Shown in pieces: positions 11,385 to 23,153 of a DNA stretch of 64,000 nucleotides. Below the pieces are notes generated by a model. The model was not told where the DNA came from and made no database searches. It saw only the letters and a list, made by a program, of their open reading frames with translations. This DNA is from Ligustrum vulgare (lineage: Eukaryota; Streptophyta; Magnoliopsida; Lamiales; Oleaceae), in contig OY743169.1 of the NCBI GenBank assembly GCA_963555705.1, forward strand, positions 10,912,014-10,976,013. The letters are read 5' to 3'. Position 1 is the stretch's first letter. Every line of letters begins with the position of its first letter. A program made the position numbers and the translations under genes.

Positions 11385-11946
11385 ATCCCCCACATGAATG
11401 TAAATTGATAGAGACACGGAATATTTGGTGATAAAGTTCCACAGTTGAAACCTGCATAGGATAGGTAGGGGTTTCCTTTGAACCTTCCCTTGTGAAAATA
11501 CATTTACTTTACTAGCTGATCAGTAGACGCGATGTCTTTGAACTGTTCTGCCTTCTGTGTAAACGATGATGTACTTCACACAGGATTCTTCCTAACACAT
11601 TTTAGTTCTCATGGGTATGTTCGTTTGTGGCCATGAACATATGCCTGGTTCAGTGAGAGTTGTTTAGAATTAGCCTCATAATTCCCTTCGAAGCGGCCCC
11701 ACTTCTCTCTCACATAGGTGATTTCTTAATCAAGAGTAACCCGCATTACTCCGCTCGGATTTTCGACGCATAAGAATCATTAAAAGCTTATTGCTTATCC
11801 TCTCCTTACGGGCATCACTGTTATTACAGGAATGGACAGGAGATAACCCCCACAGTGATCCTATTAAGTATTTGTAATTAGGTTTTCTCATTGAACCTAG
11901 ATCTTGGGATCTCCAGTCAGCTAGGTTGAGTTTCCATTACAATAAC

Positions 11947-14900
11947 TTATTCTTTTAGAGGCTTAAGTCCCATTCCTCTCGATGACTTTGCAACTAACTC
12001 TCTATTTAACCCTTTGGTTAGCGGATCCGCAATGTTATCTTTTGACTTTACATAGTCAATCGAGATAACTCCAGTTGAGAGTAACTGTCTTATGGTATTA
12101 TGTCTACGACGTATGTGTCTAGACTTACCATTGTACATGTTGCTTTGTGCCCTTCCAATCGCAGATTGACTATCACAATGTATGCAAATTGCTGGCACAG
12201 GTTTTGACCATCTTGGAATATCCTCTAAGAAATTGCGTAGCCATTCAGCCTCTTCACCACATTTATCTAGAGCTATAAACTCAGATTCCATGGTAGATCT
12301 CGCAATAATTGTTTGTTTAGAGGATTTCCATGATATAGCTGCACCTCCTAGTGTGAACACGAATCCACTAGTAGACTTTGAGTCTTTTATATCAGATATC
12401 CAATTAGCATCACTATATCCTTCAATGACTGCCGGATATCTGGTATAGTGCAATCCATAATTACGAGTATATCTCAAGTATCTTAGTACTCTTACTATTC
12501 CTTTCCAATGGTCAGACCCTGGATTACTAGTATATCTACTCAGCTTGCTAACTGCGTAAGCTATATCTGGTCTTGTACAACTCATTAGGTACATAAGACT
12601 TCCGATTATTCTAGAGTACTCTACTTGAAAAATACCATCGCCTCTATTTTTCGATAGATGTTGACTTTTATCTATTGGTGTTCTTGCTACGCCAGTATCA
12701 TCATTATTGAATTTTTCCAAAATCTTGTCCACATAATGTGACTGACTTTGAACAAGTCCATCTGATGTTCTTGAAATTTTAACTCCAAGAATCACATCAG
12801 CTAAACCCATATCCTTCATGTCGAATCTTGAATTCAACATACTTTTAGTAGATTTAATCATCTTATCGTTGCTGCCAACGATGAGCATGTCGTCAACATA
12901 AAGGCATAAAATGACATAACCATTTTTTGTGTCTTTGATGTAAACGCATTTGTCACATTCATTGATTTTAAATCCACTTTCCATCATTGCTTTGTCAAAT
13001 TTTTCATGCCATTGTTTTGGTGCTTGTTTCAAGCCGTATAATGACTTTACCAATTTACACACCTTGTTTTCTTGTCCTGGTGCAGAAAACCCCTCAGGTT
13101 GTTCCATGTAAATTTCTTCTTCTAAATCTCCATTTAGAAAAGCAGTTTTGACATCCATTTGATGTACTTCGAGATTGTATAAAGATGCAATCGCTAATAT
13201 TAATCGAATGGAAGTTATTCTCGTTACCGGAGAATAAGTGTCAAAGTAGTCAAGGCCTTCTCGTTGCCGATATCCTTTAATTACAAGTCTTGCCTTGTAC
13301 TTATCAATAGTTCCATCTGCTTTCATTTTCCTTTTGAAAATCCATTTGTAGCCTAGTGGTTTGCTTCCCGGGGGAAGATCAACCAGTTCCCATGTATGGT
13401 TTTGCAGAATGGAATCTATTTCACTTTTAATTGCCTCTTTCCATTGAGGTCCTTCTGAAGAGTTTACAGCTTCTTTGAAGCTTTGAGGTTCAGTTTCTAG
13501 CATATAGGTCAGAAAATCAGGACCGTAAGATTTTTCTGTCCTTTCACGTTTGCTACGTCTTGGTTCAACCTCTTGATCCTGACTATTTTCAATCATGGTC
13601 TCATGCGTTCGTTTAGAAGAACTTGGTTCTTCTTTGGACTTGTATGGAAATACGTGTTCAAAGAACGATGCATTTCTCGATTCCATTATCGTGTTTTTGT
13701 GTATATCAGAAATTTTAGAATCAAACACAAGAAACCGATAAGCACTACTATTATGTGCATATCCAATAAATATGCAATCAATAGTTTTTGGTCCTATTTT
13801 CACCTTCTTTGGTGTAGGTACAACCACTTTGGCAAGACACCCCCACACTCGTAAATATTTGTAGGAAGGCTTTCTTCCTTTCAATAACTCGTAGGGACTC
13901 TTATCTTCTTTCTTTCGGGGCACCTTATTTAAAAGGTAATTAGCTGATAACACAGCTTCTCCCCACATGTTTTAAGGTAGCCCAGAACTCAACAACATTG
14001 CATTCATCATTTCTTTCAATGTTCTATTTTTTCGTTCAGCAACACCATTTTGTTGAGGTGAATAAGGTGCTGTTGTTTCATGTTTAATTTCGTGTTGTGC
14101 ACAGAATTCAGCAAATGGTGATTCATATTCACCACCTCTATCACTTCTCAACACTTTGATCTTCTTGTTGAGTTGATTTTCAATTTCATTTTTATAGAGA
14201 ACAAATTTCTCTATCGCTTCATCTTTACTTTTAAGCAAATACACAAAACAATATTTTGTGCTATCGTCAATAAAAGTAATAAAATATTTGTTGCCTCCCC
14301 TTGTTTGTACAGATTTTAAATCACATACATCGGTGTGAATTAAATCAAGCGGTTTAGTTTTTCTTTCAACGGATTGAAATGATGACCTTGTCAATTTTGC
14401 CTCAACACAAGTTTCACACTTATGTTTATTATCAATTTGGAATGTAGGTATGCAATTCAAGTTAATTAGTCTACGCAAAGTGTCGTAATTAACATGTCCT
14501 AGTCTACCATGCCACAAATTGGAAGACTCAAGCAAGTAAACGGAAGAGTTATTCATTTTATTAATTTTTGGCTTAATAGCCATTACATTAAGCTTAAAAA
14601 GCCCATCACTAACATAACCCTTTCCTACAAACATTCCAGACTTAGACAAAATAACCTTGTCTGATTCAAACACCATGCGGAAGCCATGTTTGTTCAACAG
14701 CGAGCCGGATACCAAATTCTTGCGAATCTCCGGCACATAGAGCACGTTGTTTAGAGTCAGCTCTTTCCCAGACGTCATCTTTAGAACCACCTTTCCATGG
14801 CCCTTGATTTCAGAAGTCGCTGAATTTCCCATGTACAGCTTCTCCCCATCCGCTGCTTCAAAACCACTAAACAACTCCTTGTCGGAGCAAACATGTCGGG

Positions 14901-16038
14901 TGGCACCGGTATCTATCCACCATTCTCTCGGATTTGAACCCACCAGGTTCACTTCAGAAATGACAGCTGCAAGGTTGATGTCAGATGGATCTTCAACCAT
15001 GTTTGCTTCTTTCTTCTTCTTCGGAAAACGGCACTCCGTTGACTTGTGACCAATTTTGTCACAATTGAAGCATTTTCCTTGAAACTTCTTTTTAGAAATT
15101 CCGCCCTTGGGCCCCAACTTGAGCCCTTTGCTACTAGATGGCCCAGACTTGGTTTTGTTAGGTTTGGAGCTTTGCCCATGCTCCACAACATTTGCTTTAG
15201 CCACAACCGGATTAATCCCTCTTTCAGAACTTTTGTTGTCTTCTTCTATTCGAAGTCTAACAATTAGTTCCTCAACATTCATTTCCTTTCGCTTATGCTT
15301 TAGGTAGTTTTTAAAATCCTTCCATGCAGGTGGTAGTTTTTCAATTATACAAGCCACTTGGAAGGACTCGCTCACAACCATTCCCTCGGAATGAATTTCA
15401 TGCAATATCACTTGAAGTTCTTGTACTTGATTGATTACAGGTTTGGAGTCCACCATTTTGTATTCCAAAAAGCGACCAACAAGAAACTTCTTGGCCCCGG
15501 CATCCTCGGTTTTATACTTTTTGTCTAAAGATTCCCATAATTCCTTAGCCGTTTTTATTGTGCAGTATACATTATATAGTGAATCAGCCAAACTATTCAT
15601 CACATAATTCCGGCACAGGAAATCCGAGTGCTTCCAAGCATCAACTGCACTAACTGCTTGAATGTCTCCTTCACCCTCTTGGAGCACTGGAGCATTTTCA
15701 GTCAAGAACCTCGCAAGATTCAAAGTGGTCAGGTAGAATAACATCTTTTGCTGCCACCTTTTGAAATTCAGCCCATTGAATTTCTCCGGTTTTTCCCCAT
15801 GGTTAACTGGAACAGTCACAGTTGTAGCTGCAGTTTGAGCCACGGTTTGTGTCAAAGCATGACTTGGCAATTTAGCCACAGGTTGAGTCACAACAGGACT
15901 TGGCATAGCCACAGTCGAACTTGGCGTAACCACAACAGAACTTGGCATAGCCACAGTCGAACTTGGCGTAGCCACAGCCTGAGCCACCGTCTGATTTTCA
16001 GCAGTAGCCACATCCATGTTGATAGGTGTATTTTCCAT
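11947..16038 (-). pseudogene. Copia gag-pol polyprotein with one in-frame stop
   Basis: The frame runs 16038 to 11947 (1364 codons including the final stop), with a single TAA at 13974-13972. Order: gag with a repetitive N-terminus ([10 protein letters not shown] units), zinc knuckle ([14 protein letters not shown]), protease ([12 protein letters not shown]), integrase His-Cys domain (HGRLGHV...CETC), integrase core ([27 protein letters not shown]), reverse transcriptase ([10 protein letters not shown]) and RNase H ([10 protein letters not shown]). The stop falls just after the integrase catalytic glutamate region. The frame is the same on both sides, so one base change explains the break. 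The two halves should not be read as two genes. Without readthrough, RT and RNase H would not be made. Confidence 0.95.
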
Positions 16039-16118
16039 TTCTGAAACACAATCAGAATATTAGTATCAAATGATATAAATCAATTAGCCTTAAGAAATCT
16101 GCTTTTGAAAACGTTTCT

Positions 16119-16181
16119 GTAAACTGTTTAACAAAAAAAATATTGCTTTAAGTTTGTAACATAACTTGTTAAACAGTTTAC
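16119..16181. repeat. Perfect 14-bp inverted repeat across the 5' LTR border
   Basis: GTAAACTGTTTAAC (16119-16132) and its exact inverse (16168-16181) are separated by 35 bp. The LTR border at 16155 lies in the loop. RNA from this part of the element could form a stem just where a primer-binding site would normally lie. Confidence 0.75.
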
Positions 16182-16546
16182 TAACAAAGTATTTGCAGAT
16201 TGTAAGTAAACAGAAAATATACAGTAAGCTAATTCGCAGTAAGCAGTAAACAAAATGTTCTTGAGCAGTAAACAAAATGAACGCTGGAGCCGGGGCCTGT
16301 GTTCAACACAGTGTCCTTAAAGCAATATTCGCCCTCTCACCGGAGTAACTCGAGCGCTTGCTTCCCAGGATACAGCGGCTGGAACTATTATTTATAACCT
16401 CCACTTATTCCCACTTTTCCATTTCTAACCAATGTGGGATTGTAATCCCTTTTAAGGCTCCTCTTCAAATCCCAATTTTCAATCAATGTGGGATCAATTT
16501 CACATTTACTCAAGTGAAAATCAATTGCCAAATATATTTTCCAACA
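16155..16546 (-). repeat. 5' LTR of the complete Copia element, 641 bp shorter than its partner
   Basis: 392 bp, collinear with the 3' LTR except for one gap. The gap corresponds exactly to the interval between two TGGAACT copies in the longer LTR (10577 and 11218), and one copy remains here. The TATA box survives (about 16388-16396), but the sequence just downstream of it on the element's strand is gone. Confidence 0.93.
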
Positions 16547-16551
16547 AAAAA

Positions 16552-19500
16552 ATGTTCATAATCCATATGCTGTAGAGCTCTTTTTATTTAATTTATAGTA
16601 AGCATTGAAGTGCCCAACTAGCAAATTATAATTTTGAAATAAAGCAGAATTATCTTTACAAGACAAGATGAAGAAGGTTCAGTACTGAAAGGCGACTCTC
16701 TCATGCAGTAAATGTCATTTACTCCCCTGAGATTTTTTATTTTTCTACTTATTTTTGACATTTGTTTTCTTAAATCTTCCATTATAGTATCAAAACGTGC
16801 GTTGCACGAAAAAATAATATGAAATAATTTTACTGTAAATATCATTACAAAATAGAAAAAAAAATTTGAATATATAATTTGCTTTGATTAATTATACAAA
16901 TTGTCAACGAATGCACAAAATAAAAATAAATTACAATTTTCATCAATTTTGGAAAACCTCTTTAAATAATACATTATTTGTACAGTTTATAGTTGCTCAC
17001 ACCCGTATGATATACAAAAGTTGCTATAGACGAACATATTTAATATAACGCCCCGAGTTCCGAGAAATACGGGAACGCCACTTTTCTAAATATCTGAATA
17101 AATTTTATTGCGGAAAAATGACTAAATATTAAATATCACATTTATTGAATAAAAATTTAGCTATAATTTAGATGAAACAAAATAATTCGTACAAATTCAT
17201 TAAAAATGAAAATTCTTGATAAAATGAAATAATTGTTTCGAAATTCACAACTTTCAAAAATAATATCAATTTATAATTTGTCGACATTGCCCATCACTCG
17301 CCCCCATCTTCGAAATCTGCAAAAATTGTCAAAATAACGGGGTGAGTATTTCAAAATGAAATACTCAGTAGACTTAACTCCAATAATTAATTTATAAAAT
17401 AATTGGACAAGTAATTATGCAAATAATGTAGTGATATTCTCTTCTTATTCATAAGCATCATAAAATGAGTGCAAATGAACATATTCTTGTCTTGTCTCAT
17501 GCTAGCAAATAAGTTATGACATGCATAACATAAATTCTCAAATTTATCTCATACGAGATATTCTTGTCTTTTCTCATGCAATTAAGCATATAAAAATCAC
17601 ACAAATCCACATAAATACATGCAATTATAGTATAAATTAATTAGTTGGGGGGGGGGAGTCTACCTTTAACTTTACGAGTTCTCAAAAATCAGAGCTGGAT
17701 TAGTACGTCAGCTTCTCAAATCACCAACTGCTTCGTCTAACCAAAAAGTAAATTAATTAAATTAGTATTTTAGAAATTTAAAGATTTAAACGTGACAAAA
17801 TAAAGTTTGAGGGCTAGATTGAAATCTTAAGAAAACTGAATTTTAAGAATTTTGGGGCCGAAATCGAATTTCAAGAAAATAAGGGGCTGATTCGTTAAGT
17901 ACAGAAATCTTTGTAACTGAATTGAAAATATTTTAAACAAGAGGGACTGAAATTAAAACTTTAATATTCTTGGGGGCGAAATGGCAAATTTGAAAATTTA
18001 ATATATAACAAAATCCTTATTTCTCCCTCTCTCTCTCTCTCAAAATCAGACTAGAGAGAGAGAGAATGGTGAGGTTGCGGGTGAGCGACGTCAAGGAGCC
18101 ACTCTCCGCTACAACCCGCCGACGCTAGGCGGGTGGCGCTAACGCCACTAAAGGGTGGTGGTTCCGTGAGACCATTTCAGTGGACTAGGAGAGAAATATT
18201 ATCGATTGCTTGTTTGGCTTGAGTGAGTTTCGTGTGGGAGGAACAATGGTATATGCTACTGTTTGTTTGCTGAATTTTGGTAAGTTGAGGGAGTCTTGTT
18301 GATCTGGGGAGAATTGTAGGAATGTGAAATCAGTTGGATGCAGAATTGAGGGGCTGAAAGAGGGGATGCAGAATTGAGGGGATGCAGATTTTTGGACAAT
18401 TGCAAGAATAATCTCTTGATTGAGGGAGCTGAGGGAGAGAATCAGGGAGTGCAGAAATGGTATAACATGTGGAGGGATGGAAATTGTGGAAATTCAGAAT
18501 CATTCCATGAAGGCTGGAACTTGAAATTTTGAAAGTGGAAGATTTTTGGGGAGAAGGAAAACGTGTAAAATATTGTAGTGTAAAACATTAGGGCTAAGGA
18601 AATTGGGTTTGGTCGAAATAATATGGACCCAAACTAGTTAAAATTTGGACTTAAAATTATTAAAATTTGAATTACGATTTTAAAATGGTGACATTGGAAT
18701 ATTTTAAATAAAATTCGGAAATTTAATTACGATGAAAATTAATTTAATTTAATTTATAATTTGGCTAGACGAATACTCTTTTAAATTAAATGAGAAAAAG
18801 TCGTAACGACACGCATTTAAAGTTCTAAAAATATTTTATTTAGAAAGAAATGAAAATTCTCAATCGTTACATTTAAACAACTGCTCAAATTTAAATTAAA
18901 TAATGCGATTTTTCAAATACATGTTGTATAGAATAAATAAAAAATTTCGTCCAAATATTTTAGACTAACGTGAATAGAAATAACAACCTTCAAAATATTA
19001 TAATTTACAAAAAATAAAGCAATTGTAAAAAATTAAATACGTGCAGTCCTATATATAAATAAATGTAACAAATTAATCAATATTGACAATACACGAAAGT
19101 GAAAATCAACCGCAAGATTTGTGGTGCACGAACGTGAAATTAAACTCAAGAGATCTTTCGCATGATTAATAATTTTTTATTTTTAAATGCGATGCATTTA
19201 ATTGAACCTAATTAAATGTATATTTAATTATATGTCAATAAAAAATTATTAATGGAAATATAAATAAAATATATATAGTGAGTCTTTTTGTCTATACATG
19301 TTAATAAAATTAAGAAATAAAGTTTCACCATTTTTTACGGCATATAATTATTTTTTTAATATTTTAATAAAAATCGTTGAATTGTTCTATCTCTTTACGG
19401 GAAAACAAACAATGAATTAAATTCTATTATGTGTCAATAAAAAAATATATTATTATTTATTTTAATTTGATGAGAAAAAATCGGAACATAAATTAATCAT

Positions 19501-19927
19501 TTATGACTAAAATGAATTTAGTTAACTAATTACAGATAATATTATAGGACTTAAATGATATAATTTAAAATGAATTAGATATTGAGAAAAAATAAAAATA
19601 TAAAATAAAACTTTGCCTTTAATTTTTTATATGATTCTATGGACAATATATTTACAATTTTCTCTCATTTGTTAGCATTAAACTTCTCACTGTGATATTT
19701 AAATTGACACTCATATTACATATTTTTCGATTTCAAAATAATACAATAATTATTAAAAGAATAATAATAAAATAGAAAAAATAGCAATATGATGTTATTA
19801 ATAGCATAGCACGGATACCAATGCAATTAATGACACGTGAAAAATAATGATCGCTAAAATGTTTAATATACTATTTTTTAGCAAAAAAAATTTGACGGGA
19901 AACTATGTGTGTATTTTGGTGACGGCT

Positions 19928-19971
<44 letters not shown>

Positions 19972-21860
19972 GATTAAGATTTGTATTTGTATTGCACTTG
20001 CAATATGGGTTGTTAGATATTTTTTCATAACTTATTTATTTATTAATTATTGTTGATATGCAAATGGTTTGCCGCTTCGAACTATGGTTTGCCACGTCAA
20101 ATCAAAATGGGGTTTGACCTGCCTAGTCAAGTAGTGGGGGTCGAGGGGGCAGTACCCCTCCTGTGGGCTCGAAAGGAAATTTTAAATTCATATATATGAA
20201 TTAAGAAGTATTTGAAGAATTGTATTTGAAGGTTTGTATCTATTGGAAGTAAACCATTTTTTTCAACAGATACATTCTTTCACATGAACGTTTTTCCTTT
20301 TATGAATATATATTCAGAAGTTCCCATTTGCAGAATAATCAAAAACATATTCATTCATTCTTCTTCTTCTTTCATTCTCTTGGCATCATCACTATTATTC
20401 TATTGTGTTCTTTTGGTTTGATCAAAAGCATCGCTATTTGAATCTAATACCTCTATTTTATTATAAAAGAGATTTTCATTAAATTCTCATTGTGATTTCG
20501 TTGGAAATGAGAGAAACATCTCTTAAAAGATAGATATTTCGTGCCTTGGAGTTTATTCAATTCTTTTTCAGATTCCCCATATTTTTTCCAACATGGATTT
20601 GTATCGTAGATCCGTGATCTGTCCAATTTGTTCGTCAACTAACGATTAATGTTAAAAATTTAATCAGAGACTCGAGTGCTCGTCTGATCTGAATTTAGCT
20701 CGTCTGATCTGAATTTAGAAAAAGTACTGAATTTTTATAAAATGGTATATAGAATTTAGGTTGTGATGGGTGCATGGAATATCATATGGATGAGAAAATT
20801 GGGACCTGAATATATGTTTTTCGTATCATCATTGTGGTGTGTCATTTGCTGGGAAAGCAACAAATAAATAAGTGGTACTGGGCAGCGTATGATATTCTGC
20901 TAAGAATTTCCCAACAAAATAAAAAAGATTATAGATAATGTTCATTTTGGTTGTTCCCATTGGAGGCTAGACCTAGATTTACTACTTTTTGCCCAATTTT
21001 GGCGTTTCTTTCACATGGGATGATGAAGTTCAGTTAAAGGAAAAAAATAAAAAATAAAAATTCGGGTTGTTATTTGTAAATACCTTTTCTTTAATAAAAG
21101 TCGTCGTATTATAGGATTTTTTCTGAGTCATACTACTTGTACTTGAAAGTTGACATAATACATACATGACACAATTATATCACTTTATACATCACATCAC
21201 ATCAACTCCCAAATTAATACACGCAATCTCGTCATCTTATTTTTTGTCACCTTACTTGTCAACCTATAAATACAAATACAAGTAACATTAATCTTTTTTT
21301 CTTTCTTCTTTTATACTACCTTAAGCTTAATGTGACGAAAGCATAGAAAGTAAAAAAGAAAATCTTATTAACTTACTTCGAAAGTTCAAGTTCACGTCTC
21401 ATCAATTTGATTAACAAAAAACTAGTATTTCTTCAAATTCCTTTTGGAAGGCTCCCCTCCCCGAGTATTTTGTTAGCCACATAGTTTAAGAAATCAAAAC
21501 TCAAGTTTTTATGTGTCGAAGGATGAATTGAGAAGGCACAACGCTGTGTGTGTGTGTGTGGAGATCTAATATTTTTATTATCATTGGTTTGATTTGAGTA
21601 CCTATAGTAGGGTCGATTGTGAAATAATTACTACTCTTTCTAATATACAATTGAATATGATTAATAGATAACAAAATTTAACCCTTATATCCCATTTAAT
21701 ATTATCCTTTAATATTATCCAATTATTGCATTTAAGAATACTACTGTTTTTTTTTCTTGAGGAAGGCTAGTGGGTTGAATCATTATCTTATTTTAACATG
21801 CTGGTTGGTACATGTACTTCATTATGATAGAATTTCAAAAGGCATTTACAATATATGCTT
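16552..21860. other. Gene-free, AT-rich repeat region
   Basis: No supported gene. 17040-18600 looks like an old repeat of unknown family: it opens ACGCCCCGAGTTCC, has a stretch with a (CT)n/(GA)n inverted pair at about 18022-18065, and a GC-rich block at 18075-18170. 20085-20640 resembles a retroelement LTR (a near-palindromic GGGGGCAGTACCCCTCC and a pyrimidine-rich tract), but no pair or coding part was found. A 20-bp word, CTCGTCTGATCTGAATTTAG, is repeated in tandem near 20680-20720. Confidence 0.4.
19932..19968. repeat. (TA)n microsatellite
   Basis: About 18 uninterrupted TA units. Confidence 0.95.
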
Positions 21861-22031
21861 CCGTTTGGTAATACTGTTTGGTTTATAAACTGGTTTATTT
21901 ATGATTTTGAGATAAAAAATAGTGGTTTAAAATTGGAGAGAGAAAAGTGTGTGATTAAAAAGTGATTTGAGAAATTATGTTATTTATAAAAATGATTTAT
22001 AAACCAAAAAACGTACAGTTACCAAACACGG
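21861..22031. mobile_element. MITE copy (family 2)
   Basis: The ends are inverted: CCGTTTGGTAAT and GTTACCAAACACGG. Inside is the family core GGTTTATAAACTGG...GTGTGTGATTAAAAAGTGATTTGAG...TTATAAACC. Related blocks occur near 29752, 46690 (reverse) and 63440. No coding capacity. No exact target duplication was found. Confidence 0.6.
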
Positions 22032-22221
22032 GCATACTTATCAAGAAAAGCTTCAAATCATGACAAGTTGAGTTCACAATTCATACTCAAACCACCCATA
22101 TTAAATCTTAACAACTACCCTTTTGTTGGTGTATAATACTAAATTGTGTTTGGCACTTTGCATTTTATCTTACATAAAACTCATAATGTTCTCTTTGTAG
22201 TATTAGGGCAAAAAAATTAAT

Positions 22222-22500
22222 TCAATTGTTCAAATTCCTTTTGCTATTGCCAGAGTGTTGTGTAGTTGATGAAGATGAAGATTGGGTTGAATTATGTGAA
22301 TACAAATCATGTGTGATTGTCTGATTTGTGTTTGGACATTGAATAACGTGATTTGACAATTTTTGGTTGTTTATAGTTTCGAAGAAGAACATGAATTTTA
22401 CGAGGTGATTTACTGTGTTAAGTGGGAAGCAACTTACTAGTACTAGATATAAAGATAAGGTAACAACAAATATATGTAACTGAAATACTATAATGGCCAT
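22222..22500 (-). CDS. Unrecognised small ORF with a signal-peptide-like N-terminus
   Basis: A 92-aa single-exon frame. It opens with a strongly hydrophobic stretch (IVFQLHIFVVTLSLYLVLVSCF) that looks like a signal peptide or membrane anchor. It ends in a polar, Ser/Thr/Asn/His-rich tail (STQSSSSSTTQHSG, then KRNLNN). I see no match to the CLE, CEP, RGF or IDA peptide endings I know. The sequence around it is transposon-rich and AT-rich, where chance ORFs of this size occur, so I cannot tell a secreted-peptide gene from noise. Confidence 0.2.
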   Translation of the reverse strand: MAIIVFQLHIFVVTLSLYLVLVSCFPLNTVNHLVKFMFFFETINNQKLSNHVIQCPNTNQTITHDLYSHNSTQSSSSSTTQHSGNSKRNLNN

Positions 22501-23153
22501 ATCTACAAAGCATGTTTGAGAAATTGTGTGGTTAAAAAATGTGAAAAGTGACGAGTTTCATAAAAATGTGTAATTTAAAATGAATTTGTAGAATTTTTTT
22601 AAATTTTAACTTTACAAAACAAGCACTAAAAATGAATTTTTTTTTTCAACAGTATACAAAATGATCCCACACAACTCTACTTCTAACACAAGCCAAAATA
22701 TCAGTATTTATAATAAAATTAGTAGTAAGCACGTGTTTTATACGTTTTATGTATAAGATGAATGATACACATAATTTTTTTTAAGGTACCAATATTGCTT
22801 TTGAAAATAGTTCAAATAATTAATATTGTCAATGAAAAATTAAAATTGTAAACTGACTGCAATTGTTAATAAATTAATATTTTATTGAAGATTTTCACGA
22901 AATTCTTCGACATATATATTAGACAATTGTTTAAAATGTTAGTTTAATAAAAAAAAATATGTGGCGTATATCAAGAAGTAATCGATATAGTAACGTATTA
23001 AGCAAATCGAAATTTAATTTATAAAATATTTATGATAAGTCACAGAAAAATATGAAAAAGTTATGTATAATCAAAACAAATTAATTTAGGAGCGTATTTT
23101 TATAATAAAAATAAAGTTCAATATTATGTAAGTTAAAATAAATATTTCAATTT

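Larger units (their letters stand above)
10352..16546 (-). mobile_element. Complete Ty1/copia retrotransposon with AAAAA target-site duplication
   Basis: Two LTRs in the same orientation bound one polyprotein frame. The LTR edges are TGTAAC...CCAACA on the plus strand, so the element reads TGTTGG...GTTACA on its own strand. The flanks are AAAAA at 10347-10351 and 16547-16551. The polypurine tract TGTGGGGGAT abuts the 3' LTR at 11385-11394. In the shared parts the LTRs look identical, which points to a very recent insertion. No standard initiator-tRNA primer site is visible next to the 5' LTR. Confidence 0.95.

Noticed and set aside
11947..16038. Two adjacent ORFs (688 and 673 aa) as two separate genes
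   Set aside because: They share one frame and are parted by a single stop codon. Domain order shows one Copia polyprotein.
16780..16830. Minus-strand Helitron 3' end (CGTGCAACGCACG followed by ACTAT)
   Set aside because: The palindrome is right but the terminal CTAG is not present and no 5' end was found. It may be a mutated end but is not supported.
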